Below are positions 38,801 through 52,300 of a DNA stretch of 64,000 nt, piece by piece; the stretch's first letter is position 1, and each line of letters opens with the position of its first letter. The notes below the pieces were generated by a model. It saw nothing but the letters and a program-made list of their open reading frames with translations. It made no database searches and was not told the origin of the DNA. The stretch spans positions 1,523,161 through 1,587,160 of the forward strand of contig CAADRB010000019.1 in the NCBI GenBank assembly GCA_900708905.1, given 5' to 3'. The DNA comes from Hymenolepis diminuta. Its lineage: Eukaryota > Platyhelminthes > Cestoda > Cyclophyllidea > Hymenolepididae. The translations under genes were made by a program, and so were the position numbers.

Positions 38801-39655
38801 TGACTGTATGGTTAAAAGTGAATTGGATGTGAAAGAAAACTTTCTAAAATAAAAAAATGGGATGATAACATAATAGCTAGTCATGATAAGATTTATCAAC
38901 CTACAGCAAAATTACAAGTTTCCAGAAGCCTGGTTGATGGACTCTGATTGTTTAATATTGAGAAATGACGGTGATTGATCTTCATTATTAAGAGCATGGA
39001 AATGTCTACTCTGAATGCCAACTTTCACATAATAATTTAAGTTCGTTTATTCTATTTCCTTTTTCAGACGAAAGTACTACTTCCCCAACTTGAGCGATAC
39101 GCAAGTTACTATTGCTTTGCTTCAGTTTTATTAGTTGTGGGTGCAGTTCGAAACGCCTGGCGTCTTCGTTTGAGCACACCTACGACCGCCAACACCGTTC
39201 CAATGGTTCCTCTATATCGACGAGTCCGTCTCACATCCGATGATCTGGACATTTCCACTTCCTCAAACTCAGATGAGACCGGTGGAAATTCTGCAGACCC
39301 GGCCTTTATTAATCTTGGTGGACATCGGCCTTCTGTTTTCACCAATGCCAATTTCAAAGCCGAACCCGTTGCAGAAGATATCCCTATTGCTGATGCAAAC
39401 CATCCAGAGAAATCAGGGAAGCGAAAACTTCATTTGCACATCAACCGACATCAGCAACCTGTCGGTTCACACAACCGAAATATTCACCACAGTTATCAGC
39501 AACAGGACAAACCAGATGGGTTTGGAGAGAGTGGGCTGGCAACTAGAAGTACAGAGAATTTTCATAAAGCCTTGTCATCATCGACGCAAAGTCTTGACCG
39601 TGATAGTACACCTTATTATCGGCGGTTTTGGAGCAGAACTCGGACTGGAAAATGA
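35817..39655 (+). CDS. FAM126A: Hyccin (FAM126 family), PI4-kinase complex scaffold
   Basis: Hyccin binds TTC7 and EFR3 to stabilise phosphatidylinositol 4-kinase III alpha at the plasma membrane. Two coding exons are clear: 35817-36788 and 39068-39655, joined by a phase-0 GT-AG intron of 2279 bp. The N-terminal part (about residues 8-90) fits the hyccin helical domain, with a Trp-Leu helix (IQDLFQWLKNY) and FYDAYLSGDKRSKFF against the family's FYRSGEE region. PSVYHSPP at about 170 matches hyccin PSVYHEP. LLVVGAVRNAW in exon 3 resembles the family's LLVANAIK stretch. A Ser/Gly-rich insertion lies at about 100-130, and the tail is low-complexity and probably disordered. The start codon must lie in an upstream exon. 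A candidate is ATG AAA G at 35490-35496 with donor GTAAGT, but it fits in frame only if the acceptor is AAAG ending at 35820 rather than CAG ending at 35816; that gives 520 residues (human 521). The middle of the protein is too diverged to align by eye. Confidence 0.8.
36789..39067 (+). other. Hyccin intron (2279 bp)
   Basis: Donor GTACGT at 36789; the acceptor, in a strong pyrimidine tract, ends TTTTTCAG at 39067. No nested gene or recognisable transposon inside. Confidence 0.85.
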
Positions 39656-40537
39656 TATGTGATAATTAGTGTATCGAGATTATTTCTCCCATATTTTGTT
39701 TTTTTTTCCGCTCTTCTCTTTTCTCTTCTTTTGTTTATCATGTCTTTCAGTAGTAATGACGAATTGTATGTGTTTATCTCCTTCTGTGATTAGATTTGAA
39801 CGAGTATTTTGTAAAAAAGTGAAGCTGATTTGATCCATACCTTCTCTCCTTTTTTAATATTATATATTGGAACAGCACTGCATTTGAGATATGAATGCAC
39901 CTTCGCATACTAGCAAGCAAAAGTCAATACACTGCTTACACAAAGCGCATTATTGATTTATCGATTTTAAGAATGATAAACAGGTCTTGGATTAAAGCTA
40001 ATGGCACTGCACTATAGTTCATTCCAAGTGACTTATTTTATGATGCAGCATTGTTTGAGTAGTAAAGAGGTTTATGACATTCTATTTATATGAAGCCCAT
40101 TTGATATTGACAGATTAATCCCTGACAGATGGAAATTTTGTGCTTTTATCATTGCTCGGGGGAACGTAAATGTATTAACCTTTAATCGTGTGAATCTAAA
40201 TATGAGGAAATAAGAGTTCAAAGGATACAGTAATAAGAAGTGTTGCAGTTAATGCTATTCCGTATAAAGAGGAGTGGAGAGAAATTCGAATGGAAGGTCT
40301 TATTGAGGAATGACAACAGTTGACAGAGGGATGGAGATAGACAGAGAGAGTGGAAGAGAGCTGAGAGCCTAGGATTAAACAATATGTTAATATTGTGTGC
40401 GGTTGTGTTTGAAGTAATCATGACGACTCAATGGGAGACCCTACTGGATTAGGACCCTTTATAAGCCACAATCCTGAACGACGGTTCTTTTGTTAAGAAA
40501 ATAAACCTACCTGTATGGTATTGGGTGTGTGACAATT
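39656..40537. other. Hyccin 3' flank
   Basis: Downstream of the TGA at 39653-39655. A T-rich stretch follows. ATTAAA occurs near 39993 and AATAAA near 40500, either of which could serve as polyadenylation signal. No gene seen. Confidence 0.4.
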
Positions 40538-40718
40538 GATTAGCTGTCTAGTTAGACAATAATTCCAGCTGTGCTTGTCTCAGTGGTGTTCTTTCATATC
40601 CATGACAGGGGGTAGAAATCCAATAATCCATAATTCAATGCATGAGGGATGAGGCTTGTGAGTTTTATTCGAATTTACAGAAAATATTCGAATCTGTTTC
40701 CTAACAGAAATGAGTGAG
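40538..40718 (+). repeat. Dispersed repeat family E, copy 2
   Basis: Partner of 31510-31678 in the same orientation and with the same order of shared blocks. It lies 0.9 kb past the hyccin stop codon. Confidence 0.6.
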
Positions 40719-43090
40719 AAGGGGTCTCAGATCGAGATTTACGCCAAGTCTCTAAATTTGGTGGCTAAAAGGGATTAAAAGTTAACCAATTTTCAATATT
40801 GGAAATGCTTATAGTGACGCAAAACTTGATCAATTTCAATTAACCGCTTATAGGCAAAGAATATAAACTATTTTAAAATTTAAATTCTTCAAGATTTTGA
40901 GACACTATTTCAAGTACGTATTTTGGCAGAAAATGCTGGGCAATAAAGGAAATATATCATTATGAGACTTTATCTCAATTACTTTTAAGGTAATTTCAGC
41001 ATTTTCGTGAATTTTGACTAGAGATGGAATTAATATTGGAGAATTTCTTGATCATTGTCCTTTGGCAGATTTTTTTCCTCCGTTTTGGTCTATTTTAGAT
41101 CTGCAATAGATAAAATATGTTTGCAAAGGTGCAAAAAGGCATCGTTTGCAAGTCATTTTAGTATCTAATTATATCAAGACTTCTAACTTAAGTTTGAAAG
41201 AAGCTAATCTCTAGATTGGTAAAAAGCATTCAGCATTTTAAATTCAATGACTTAAAAATTCTCATATCATTACTTGATATATTTGCTTAAATTACTCCCG
41301 ATGTGTTCTTTTGATTTTTTATAATGATGAATTATTTTAATTTCCCAAAAGTTCTCTAAGTAAGCAGAATTTGCATTAGACTTAAAAATATTACTATTGT
41401 CATTATTAGTATTCCAATTTGCCACTGATATAACGCCAGTTCTCTGCTGAAATAAGCCAGATTGCTATTGCAATATTGTTAGGTACTCACTGAGTAAGTA
41501 GGATGAATGCGGTTGTCTGACCCATTAGATTAAGTTGGAAATGGGTGGTATTCATATATTCAAGGAGGATAATTTTATTAAAAATACATGCGCTTATGTA
41601 GATTTAATTATATGAGGAGTGAATGTTTGGTTATTTAGTAATACAGCGATTGAGATTGTTTCACTGTTAAAATGGAAGATCAACAATCAATAAATGAGTT
41701 CACTAGAAATGAGGTCTGCAAATTTTCTTCATGTGCATGGGAATTATTCGATTCGACGTCCTGGTAACTGCACCTAACGCATTGCCACAAAAAGTAAAAA
41801 TAATAAGATTATTTTCGAAAGAATGTTTTTACCAAAATTAGTGGCATTCTATGCGGATGATCAAAATATTTATGCATAGAACATTTGTAGAAACACGTTT
41901 AAGCTGAAATATGCGAAAAAGTCAAGTGTGCCTTATTCCATTTTTCGAAAACTTTAAATTGTTGTTTATATGTTTTCAGTGAATCAAAACTTTGAGTTTC
42001 ATGCCAGTTTGCAAAAGACAATTTTACCATAAATTTAACAATAAGATCCGAATCGTCTTATTAATATCAGTATGCCCTTATAATGGTGATTAGTGTTATT
42101 AAATTCACAGGAAGTAAAAATAGTCGGCTTTCTACTTAGAAACTAATTTGGGTAATTATATTAATGTGAATTGAGTTCAGATCTCGAAAATATATTTCAA
42201 ATAGAGGTAAGTAATTTCACCTAAGGTGGTTACTATTGAATCTTATAACGCAATGAATTTTAAAATATAGTAATTTCAAAATGTTATTTTTCTCTAGACA
42301 AATATTTTTGCCGATTCTCTTGTAGTTATGAAACTAATATTCTTATGGAAAAATTTTCTTATATGAATGCTGTCGGCGATAAATCACGCATTAAGAAATA
42401 CGAAGAAATTAGTCCTAAATTCCTAACAGATCATTAGGAATGAAATCATTAGTAAAAATTGATTAAAAAGAATTTTTGCTGATAGCAACAAACTAGGCCG
42501 CAGCTATGAAAGTGGGATAAAGCCAACCACTCACTTTAAAAACGATTGAGCATTTTGAAATGGACGCAGTCTTATCGTTAAAAGTGTTGAAAGGGATTCG
42601 TAAAATAGGTAAAAATTGAGTGAAAACCTACACATAGTGTGTTTGCTTGTGATGCAAGTTAGAAATATCTCAGTTATCTCAAACTGATGTATTTTTAAGG
42701 ACAAGGTCGCATACATATTCACGAACATTAGTCTTGAAATATGGAAAAATTTACCTCTTTGTCATTCGGTAAATAATAAATAAAAGTGTGATCGTCCCTT
42801 AACACCCATTCAATAGCTTTCTACTCATTGAAACCACGCTTGCCTTTTTTACGAACAAATTATTTCGATTAATGCGAATTATTAATAAATCTATTGAATA
42901 TTTTGTAATTACATAACTTTTTTATTGACGCATTTGATATTTATTTTCCTGCCATTATTATAGAAATATTAATTTGCACTTAAATTGTTAATGTGACCTG
43001 GTATGGAATGCGATATATAGTACATAGTTCGAATTGAACTGTAATTTTTCTTCTAAAACAACGGAAACTTGCGTTTTTCCTTCTTCTGTC
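40719..43090. other. Gene-free AT-rich stretch
   Basis: Nothing recognised: no family-like frames, RNA genes or repeats that I could pair with another part of the window. Confidence 0.4.
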
Positions 43091-44650
43091 CATGATATTG
43101 TCTAGTAGACCCCTACAGTTTGTGACGAAAGATCAAAAAGAACTCAAAATTTTAATATTTGTTCAGAAAGTGATCATGAATATTAAAGACTTTGAACTTG
43201 TCTTGGAGGATAAATTACTTCTGAATAAACAAGACGAACATTATGGATCAGTGTCGAAGAGACAGCAAGGAAATCTAATGATGCTATTCAAAATGTTTCC
43301 AGCCGCGGAATGTAAAAAAATCAGATATTTTCTCTTTCACGCTGTCTATAGAATTGTTTGCTTTACAAGTCTGTGAATTTCAATATGGCAAGGAGGCAGA
43401 TCGAACTTTTCCAACTGGTTTGAAAAGTGTAGGGATGCTTTCCAAAGCAATCTCACTAAAATTTTAGATAGTAAAAAGTAAAAAAAGTAAAAAAGTTTAC
43501 GGAAGTCAGGAGCCACTGTGTCATCCATTCCTGGAAAATTCCGGATCTGGAGTTGAAACTGCCCCAAATCTCTTCCATTTGTTTAATGAAAAGTCTTCAG
43601 AAATTTGAAAGTATTTTAATTGTCGTCTACTCTTCCCAAGGAGTATGTTGAAGACTAGATGATTTCTGTTTGGTGTGTGAGTAATTATTTGGAATTCTCA
43701 AGTTTTTTTACCATTTTGAAGAATTAGTTCAACCATCCACTGTTAATGGGTGGTCTTTAAGAACTTTGTCGAAATGACGTCTGTTGTCGATTTCTCAAAT
43801 TGCTCGAAGAAAGTGATAACATCACAATAGAGATCCTGCTAATGAATGCATAAACTTGGACATCAGGTGTGACAATGGCATTTCTCAGCAGAAATCTGGT
43901 GAAATGGTTTGAAAGAATTTCTATTGAACATGTGTGAATGGGCGAAAATTTGCGACCGTGCAAGTAAGTGGTCATGATGTTAAACTGCTGTTGGGCGCAG
44001 CATCTGAAGACCCTGATTTCACAAAAACGTGAAGGGACTTGGGGTAAACAGAATGCTTCTAGTTAAACTCTGAATTTTTAAGGAGAAATAAAATATTGCG
44101 TCTTCTATGGTGATAAGCAAATTCGAACAAAGTGCTTCGTAGTTAATCGAAATGAACTAAATCTAATTGATCTCAATTGGCTTGACTAAACGAAGTTATA
44201 ATATCGAATGAAAACGATCACCCAGACCAATGATCGAAACAGAAGAATCTGAAGAAGAGAAAGCAGCATCCCGAATTGAATCCTGCTCTAGATGCAGAAA
44301 CGAAATCCTAATTGAAAGTTAATTACGTTAAGCAAACGGAGAATGGAGTTCTTCCTTTGAAACTAAATTGAATACTAAAAGCTGTTAAAGGCTTCCAGAG
44401 CAAATCCAAGAATGAAGAAATATGAAAAGATTTAGTCTAACAAAAAGAAAGGCGGTAATAACAAAAATGCTCAAAGACCTTCTTCTGAACTTTTTGACAA
44501 CCGGAAATCGAGTACTTTGTGAAAAAATCTCAAGTGGAATTAGTGGTCGAAAGAAGGGGCAGACTAAAGCTGAATGCACCCTTAAATAAGGAAAGGAAAC
44601 TTAAACCTTCAAAAGGGCTTCAAGCGAACAAGATGACTAAGTTATACGAA
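43091..44650. other. Possible decayed coding region of unknown identity
   Basis: Less AT-rich than its surroundings and purine-biased on the plus strand. A 94-codon plus-strand frame (43092-43376) and several shorter protein-like segments follow with stops and shifts, for example SGATVSSIPGKFRIWS near 43505 and GVTMAFLSRNLVKWFERISI near 43868. No domain could be named. It may be an old retroelement or gene relic, or only a compositional island. Confidence 0.25.
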
Positions 44651-47600
44651 GAAAGCTCAGCTTAGGGATGTGAAGTGTCAAAGTATAAATAATACATTAA
44701 TGTGAGAAAATATTTAATTTAATTTCTTGAGAAAATAACATTTAAGTTTGCAATATTTTACTAATGTTATTGGCTCCACCATTATTTTAAGGTCGAGGTT
44801 TTGTGCCTAACTGACGTAAACATTATCTTCCTCTTCTTTTTCTCTATATGTTAACCGGGATACTGGGCTTTGTGACCAAAAAAGACTTTTTAATGGATTA
44901 GAGAAAACATAATCAAACCGATGGACGGGGTAGGCATGACATCTCAAAGCAGGTAACTGATCTTGATTTTCAACTCTTATGCACTACTCTTGCTTTAATA
45001 AGCAGAACTATAAATCATTCTTTAATATTTTTTCTCAAAAAGAATAAACAGCATAGTGCGCTGATGTCATAATATAAACAACTGAAATTTAATGAGCAGA
45101 AATATGCTAAAACCATCTTCTCTTTGGCTTCAAGAGATGACGCACGTAATTATCAGCCACTTAACTCAGTTTTAGACTGCGTGGACATGAGAAGTTACTT
45201 AGAAATTTGATTGTCAGTCTCTGTTATTTGTAACCTGTAACATAAATTGCAACGCAATGAACTATAACTGTGAACTTAAAAAGGAAACATGATAAACATC
45301 AATCTCGGAAGAAGTAAAACTTCATTTAAGGACTAATTTTAACATTCCGCTTCCTTTCGATCCCTTTCGTAGACCTTATATATATACAAAGTAATTACAT
45401 TTAAAATAGAAAAAAAGCTTATGAGATGCAATAATTTAGGTTAATTAAGCAAAACGTTAAGAATGTCTGGTTTAGCGAGTTTGTATCGGTTGCAAAACCG
45501 AATTTAAAATACATACTGTCAAAATTAATAAATTTTAATGAGTTCATTTGTATACGAATGCTTAAAAGCCTTACTGTGTATCGACGAATTCACCAAATTC
45601 TAGGCTTTTGAGTTATACAAAAGGCAGAAGTAATTAAGCTATCTTTTATCGAAATCATTTATTTTTTCTTCTTACTTCAGACATTCAGATATTTTGAGAC
45701 AATTAAAGAGATACATATTCAGTCTTGATGACTGCAAACGAATAAGCTTAATAAGCCTTTTTAACTAGGTCGTATTATTTTAATCTTAGTTTAATTACCA
45801 ACAATGGAAAATTTCGAATTGCTAAACCTCTATCCTGACATTATAGACTTAAAACTAGGCAACTCTTGTTGGTTTGTATAGCGTTTACGGACATTATAAA
45901 TAAACAGCCAAGTTAAGCCAGATTAAAAAAAAGCGTTTGGAAAAGCTCTTTTGGGTGTATACTTATGAGCATAGTAGAACCAGTATAAATTCATTTTTAT
46001 TAAATTGAAATCGATCTTTTGAAACTATTTTTTCAAAAATAGCCAGACATTGTGATTTGCCGAGGAGAATTTGACACCATATATTTCGTCGTTCCAGGGG
46101 TTTATATCATCAGTATTGCTTAATTTGAATTAAATAAGATAGCTATATGCAAAAGTGTGGTCAGTAAGCTGGCTACACATTTATTTTCTGAGTGATCACT
46201 ATTAATTTCTTGTTATTATTAAAGAATTACTTTATACCTTTGGAAATTTGAATTTATGTTTATTTAAGTAGTAGATCCAGATAAAATCCTACACCAAACA
46301 TTTGTCAAAATACATCTTCCTTTAAATTCTAAACATTGATGAAATAAACTAATTTATCAAATCTACCAGCATCCGCAAATATGAATGATAACTAATCAAT
46401 GACATATAAATTAACATTACAGTGCACAATAAACTTATAATATACAATAAGGTGCGAAAGATTCAAAAGACTGTCTGAAAGTGCTTATCAGTTGCTGTTT
46501 CACTGTGCTGTCAAATGTAAATAAATATCCACCAAGTACGCCATTTTACCAAATCACCCTTCACGTATAACTGCATATTTGAAAATTGAATTCCTACATT
46601 CCTTTCAGAAATCATCTTAAAACCAGTTTTCTATTGAGAAAAAGGCTTTCATTATTCAAAAGTATCATATAGAATATTGAAGGTAAAACTTTTTCATTGT
46701 GGCGATGCATTTAACTACGATAAATAAGTGTCAGATAGGTGAAGTAGAGCAAGGAAAATAAATTCAGGGAGTTGAAAGAATTTCATTTAATTGAAATTCT
46801 GAACCGTCCGGGTATTTTTGAAATAATGTTATAGATTTTAATATTTTTCAGTCTCAATAACAGTTAATCTCGATCTCTGGGTTATTGGGAAGAACATTTG
46901 AGTTTAATCTTTAGTAGAATTTCATATAGATCATAATCCATGCCCTTGATTATCTATTATATTTAGCTGACAAACTGATTAAGTCATCCTCAAAACATTG
47001 ACACATTTTGAAAAGATGACGAGAAGCTCTTTGATGTTTGCTAGAAGTTACTGAGTTCAATTTGATAAAATAAAATATACATGAATTAACATGTCGTTCA
47101 CATCAGAATAACCAACCGTCGATTTTGTAGTAGAATCTCATTTCAGAATATTTAAATTGAAATTACTTTATTTATTTTCTTCAGTTAGGCGTTTTAATTT
47201 GGCTAAAGGTATAATATAAACGGGCTAAATCGGCTACCATTTTGCGTTCAAACATAGTCGCTCCGAAGCAGACAACCAATTTTGATTAGAAATTACATAT
47301 CCGCAATAATAATTCAACTCCACTTCCAAGAAAAGACAACGTAATAGTAAGTAGAGCGTTGCTAGGTTACTGTTCATCTGAGGGAATAAAACAATTTCAC
47401 CCATAGGAAAAAAACTACAAGTTACATCTACTTAATACGAAATATTGCTGGCTAAAAGTAACGATATTCCAAGTGGCTTCTTAGAACCAGAAATACGGTT
47501 AGTCACTTGCTAATAAAACTTAAAATATTAATTTATTTACAAGATAATTAAAAAGTAAGCTATTAGAGTAATATTGCTTCCACTAAAAAATGAATATAAG

Positions 47601-48878
47601 AGAAAAATACCGTTTCAAACATTTTACATTATTTAGCAAATTAATCGGGAAATAATCAGATGAGTTATTTGCACTCATTAATATTACTCATTAAAGAAAA
47701 GAATTAAAAATTTAATTATGAAAAGCATTTAAACACAGGGGAAGGTAATAATTGTGCAATAAAAGGTATAGTAGTGAAGTGTCGAGGAGAAGATAAAAAT
47801 GGAATCAAGCCATCAAGGGAATCAAAATCGTACGTTTTTCCAATTTTGCTCAACAATTTTTAAGAAATTAAATACCCGTTTCTTAGAGGATTAATGACTT
47901 TGATAATTTGAAGACATTTGACAATTGACACAGCTGACTCATAGGTAATACTAAATCAACTTGCTAGTCTTTTTCACCTGATAAATATTACCGGAGATAA
48001 CAATAACGTCTACCATTAAATCAAATGAGCTGTTTTTTGAATGGGTAGTCACACGAACTCAAACCTGGAGTATTTGGAAATTAGTGATAATCAATCATAA
48101 AACTGATCACTTTAATTAAAAAATTAATAATCAAGGGTGCTGACTTTGTAAAAGATATGAACGTAGTGGTCAAAAATTAATTCTAGACAGCTTCTGAACT
48201 ATAGAATAAGCGCATTAATAGGAATATACGGTCCAATAATTTAGGTGTTTCAAGAAATGCTGTACTGCAATAATTAACGTCTAGTATAAACCTAGATGCC
48301 AATGGTGATACAGATTCTGTAACGTTCAAGAAAGGACGAAATATTAAAGTTAAATGAAAGATCTCAGAATGATTGTGTAGTCGCATTTTCGGACTTTGAT
48401 AGCAAAATCAAAACAGTTAATTGTTTATTCGAAATTACAAATATAATTCATCATAGAGATGGCTGAAAACCACGCAAAAAGAAAGACATTTTCTATTTTC
48501 TCAGGCTGCCAATTAAGAGAAATGATTAAACAACTTGGCGGACTACGACAATGTTTCAATTTGACGCCGATCGATGATCATCAGTTATTGACTTCTTCCT
48601 CTTTAAATTGACTGTGATCAATCCACCTAATTTTCAAAATTCTGAAATTTAATAATCAAGTAATCAACCGATTTATAAATCAATGTATTTATCAGCGTTT
48701 TCGTTTAAATATGGAATTTATGATTCCTGTGTTATTTAACAGTTCAAAAATTGAGATAATTTATGAAGAAATGGTACACACAAGTAAGGATTTTTTAATA
48801 AGCTAAAAACCCAATATCTTGGACGCATATTCTACTTGTTAAAAATGTTTTCAAAATATCTAGGCAAATTCCTTACAC
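44651..48878. other. Gene-free AT-rich stretch
   Basis: I see no coding region, RNA gene or mobile element here. Confidence 0.4.
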
Positions 48879-49357
48879 TGAAGGATAACTCTCTATGCAT
48901 TTCCAGAATTAATTTTTATTCACATTCTCTATGACAATACTTCAGCTTTTGTCAACGAAGCTGGAGTGACGTCTTTTATGTCCTTATGATGCATAGCCTC
49001 TATCTGCCATGTCTAAACGCGCCCATCAATCCCCTCCTTTCTATAACTGCCTCGTTTCAAATGCACCTGCGCTCATGTTCTCACGAGTCCTTACCCAAGT
49101 AATTTATATAAAGTTATCTTTGTTTTCCACTCAATAATAACGCACGCTTGTCTGTTACCGGCTCTTACGTTTCCTACTCATCTCCTCTCTTCCTCAGCAT
49201 GCTTCCCTCTCTATCTCTCTCTTACTCGACTCAAACTCGTTGTGGCTTCCTTGAATACATTTCGGTCCAATCAACTCTTGGTGTTCTGCTCCACGATTGT
49301 TATTGGCTGTAAACCGTTAGTTGTTATCTTAACTCCAACAGCATCAGAAATAATGTG
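48879..49357 (+). repeat. Dispersed repeat family A, copy 2
   Basis: Partner of 12491-12932 in the same orientation, with the same succession of shared blocks. It has a pyrimidine-rich insertion near 49195-49235 (TCTCTCTCTTAC). Like copy 1 it is less AT-rich than its surroundings, so its edges are visible as a composition change. Confidence 0.7.
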
Positions 49358-52300
49358 GCATCATATAGGTTCTTAGGGGATATAAATATAGAAAACATTT
49401 GTGATTCGGTATGGAGTTTGAAATAACTTCCTTTTTATTGAAGGATCCAACTAATAAGTCAAATATATTTACCGAAATTAATTTTTCTGGTTAGCTTGAT
49501 TAATAAGAGTTGCTAATAAATAATCAAATTTATTTTCTCTCTATTTTAAGCAATTTCTGCGTTTATTTTCCTCGAAACATCAAACTTATAAATAGTATTT
49601 TTTAATAGCTAATAGCAACAAATTAAATTTAGTTCACTTTTCTTTTATTTTTGTAATTGCTCTAAATAACCGAGTTTAAAATTTCCATATTAAAATGACT
49701 TCTCAATATTCATTCTTTTAAAATACTTTTGTGAAAAACAAATTACGATTAACTGAATAGTGTTTAATATTAAATAAATTTCAAATATCGGATAATATTT
49801 ATTATGACGGATTTTTGTACACAGAAAAAGGGAAGGTTTTGGTAATAGAAAAAACATTCTTAATACAATTAAATAAAGACAAATGCCTTATTTTGGGCAT
49901 CCTAATTTCTAATGTGTTTAAAATGCATCATTATGCATATTATCTCAAAATCAGCATGTGAAACAGAATTAAGTTTTTAAATATTGATAATTTATTATTA
50001 AGGGGGAAAAATTACATACTAATATACAGATAGGGGGACTCATCAGTTGTAATCAGGCAAACCCAAACAGAAGCATAGGCTCCTTGAACGTACAAATTTT
50101 AAACCACTACGAGCACTTATTTAACGGATGAATAATAAAGACCTTCTTAGGGTAAATAAAGCATACATTCGACAATAACTTACAGATAGAATCAAATTTC
50201 CTAATATCGAATCTGTTTCTGAAATCATTCATTTAAATGCCATTTTGTAAATTTTTTGATACTTATGTAGTATGGTGGAGATTATAATTTTTAATATGTA
50301 AAGCCAAACGCCAGTGTAATCAAACGATCTTTTGGGCAGGGTGTCACATCTGTAGACGTTTTCTGCGTTTAACCGAGATCTTAAATGGCATTTATTTTAA
50401 TTGAACTTCATTTAAAATTGTGTTTATTCTTATCTAACGTTTAAATTACGTTGGCTTAACAAGTAGACTGTTTTAAATGAAGTCTTTTTTGCAGAATATT
50501 CTAATTTTAAACAGACACGATTCCTAATAATTGAGAGTATAATAATGAAATCCACCGGTTAAAATAGGAAATGGCAACTATTTTCTACACTATTTGAGAA
50601 CAGAAAACCTTCATTGACTGTTAAATAAAATTTTGTGGGTTTGTAATATTTTAACCCCTTGTGAAGGCTGGTTGCATTAATTTTACATCAGTTTCACAAA
50701 TGAAGGTCAACTGTCATTTATAATTTCTAAGCATATATTTCGCAAACTAATTGTCTGAGTTTGAAAAAATCCTTTATTTAATTTAAATAAAACGTATAAG
50801 TGAGTTTTATCTTAGCATTTTACAGCAACTTTGTCGTCATCTTTCTGCTCTGAGTTTTCTTTCACATAAAAGAAGTTTTTGCTTCCCTGTCAATGAGGGC
50901 AGAAGGGCATATTCCGAGGCGGTTGTCATTTAAAAATAAGAATTCCTGCTATTCCTATTATTCCAGATTGTTAAATATTTTTTAAAAGTGTATCTAAAAT
51001 TGCAGTTGACCATGTTAGCATAAAGCAGTTCGTTAAAATATATAAATAAAGTAATTATAAAAGAAAAATGTATTTTCGTCGGTGACAACTTATTTTTTAG
51101 CGATATAATTACCTACGCTTTTCTATTTTTAGACTGCTTAATGTTTACTAAAGAAAGAATTATTATTACAGTCGTGTATAAAAGTTAAAATAAAATAAAA
51201 ACTTAAATATTTGTCTTGTTTGGTGATTGAAAATAATGGAAAAAATGATGCAGGTATAATTTTGCTTTCTAAGAGTTGTGAAGATCCTACGCAGGAGATT
51301 TAACCTTTTCCCCAGTATTTCAAATCTTCCATTTTGGGTTAATGAAAATAATTTTTTAAGACAAATCAGTTTGCTTAAATTTTGAACATATTTACAGACG
51401 AAGTGGGAATTTCATGCAATCGCTTTGCTGATTAATAAATCTGGGATGCCTGTATTTTCTAACTTCGACTTTAAAAGCTGGGGCCTTTCAGCATAGTCAT
51501 TGTTTAATGTCAATGATCGTGCATCAACATACAATTTCCTTGACGACCAAGCAATGTTCAGAACTATTTGTGGCATTGCTATATGAAATATATCATTAGA
51601 TTTTATTGCGATGGTAAATTTGCTGTATTATACCGGGAGAGAAATTAGCAACTTCTTTTTTGATATCTAATAAAAATGAACCATAATGATTTTTTCTTAG
51701 ATTGTAGCAAAAAAGTGGGAAGCGATTGAAAAATTTGTAGACCAAGTTAATATTCTCACGTACTGAAATAAATGAATAACCTTAACGAGGTTTTTTTAAT
51801 GATGATGAAACAAGGCGGATGTGAAAAACTTTTTCACTTTCATACACTCACGTATCAGATGTAGGATGCAATATTTTTAATCTTTTCACATATTAAACGG
51901 ATTGTTTTGATAGGGAAATACAAAAGTGCAATTTCGGTTTTTATCTATTTAAATGGGCTTCTCTTTTTTAAATCCACTTATTGATTTATATACACAAACA
52001 ACTTTCGTTCTGAATGTACGATTATTTTATGAATTCAAATGTAAAATATTTACCAGTGCATTTCTTTTTCAGCCTCTCTAAATTAATAATATTTTTTGTA
52101 AAATAAATATTACAGTTTGCAATATTTAAGAATTTTTTATTCTATATACTTTTACGCGCCCTTGTTAATTTTACAGTTTACTATAATCATTAAGTTTCGT
52201 TTAAATACTATTTGATTTACCAAACAAGTTATCTGTGTGTTTAGTTTTAAAATTTTAATGCAAAATGCTCCAATAAAATAAATTTACCATTTGTTGATTT

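Noticed and set aside
39240..39662. 140-codon plus-strand frame
   Set aside because: Shifted-frame shadow of the last hyccin exon.
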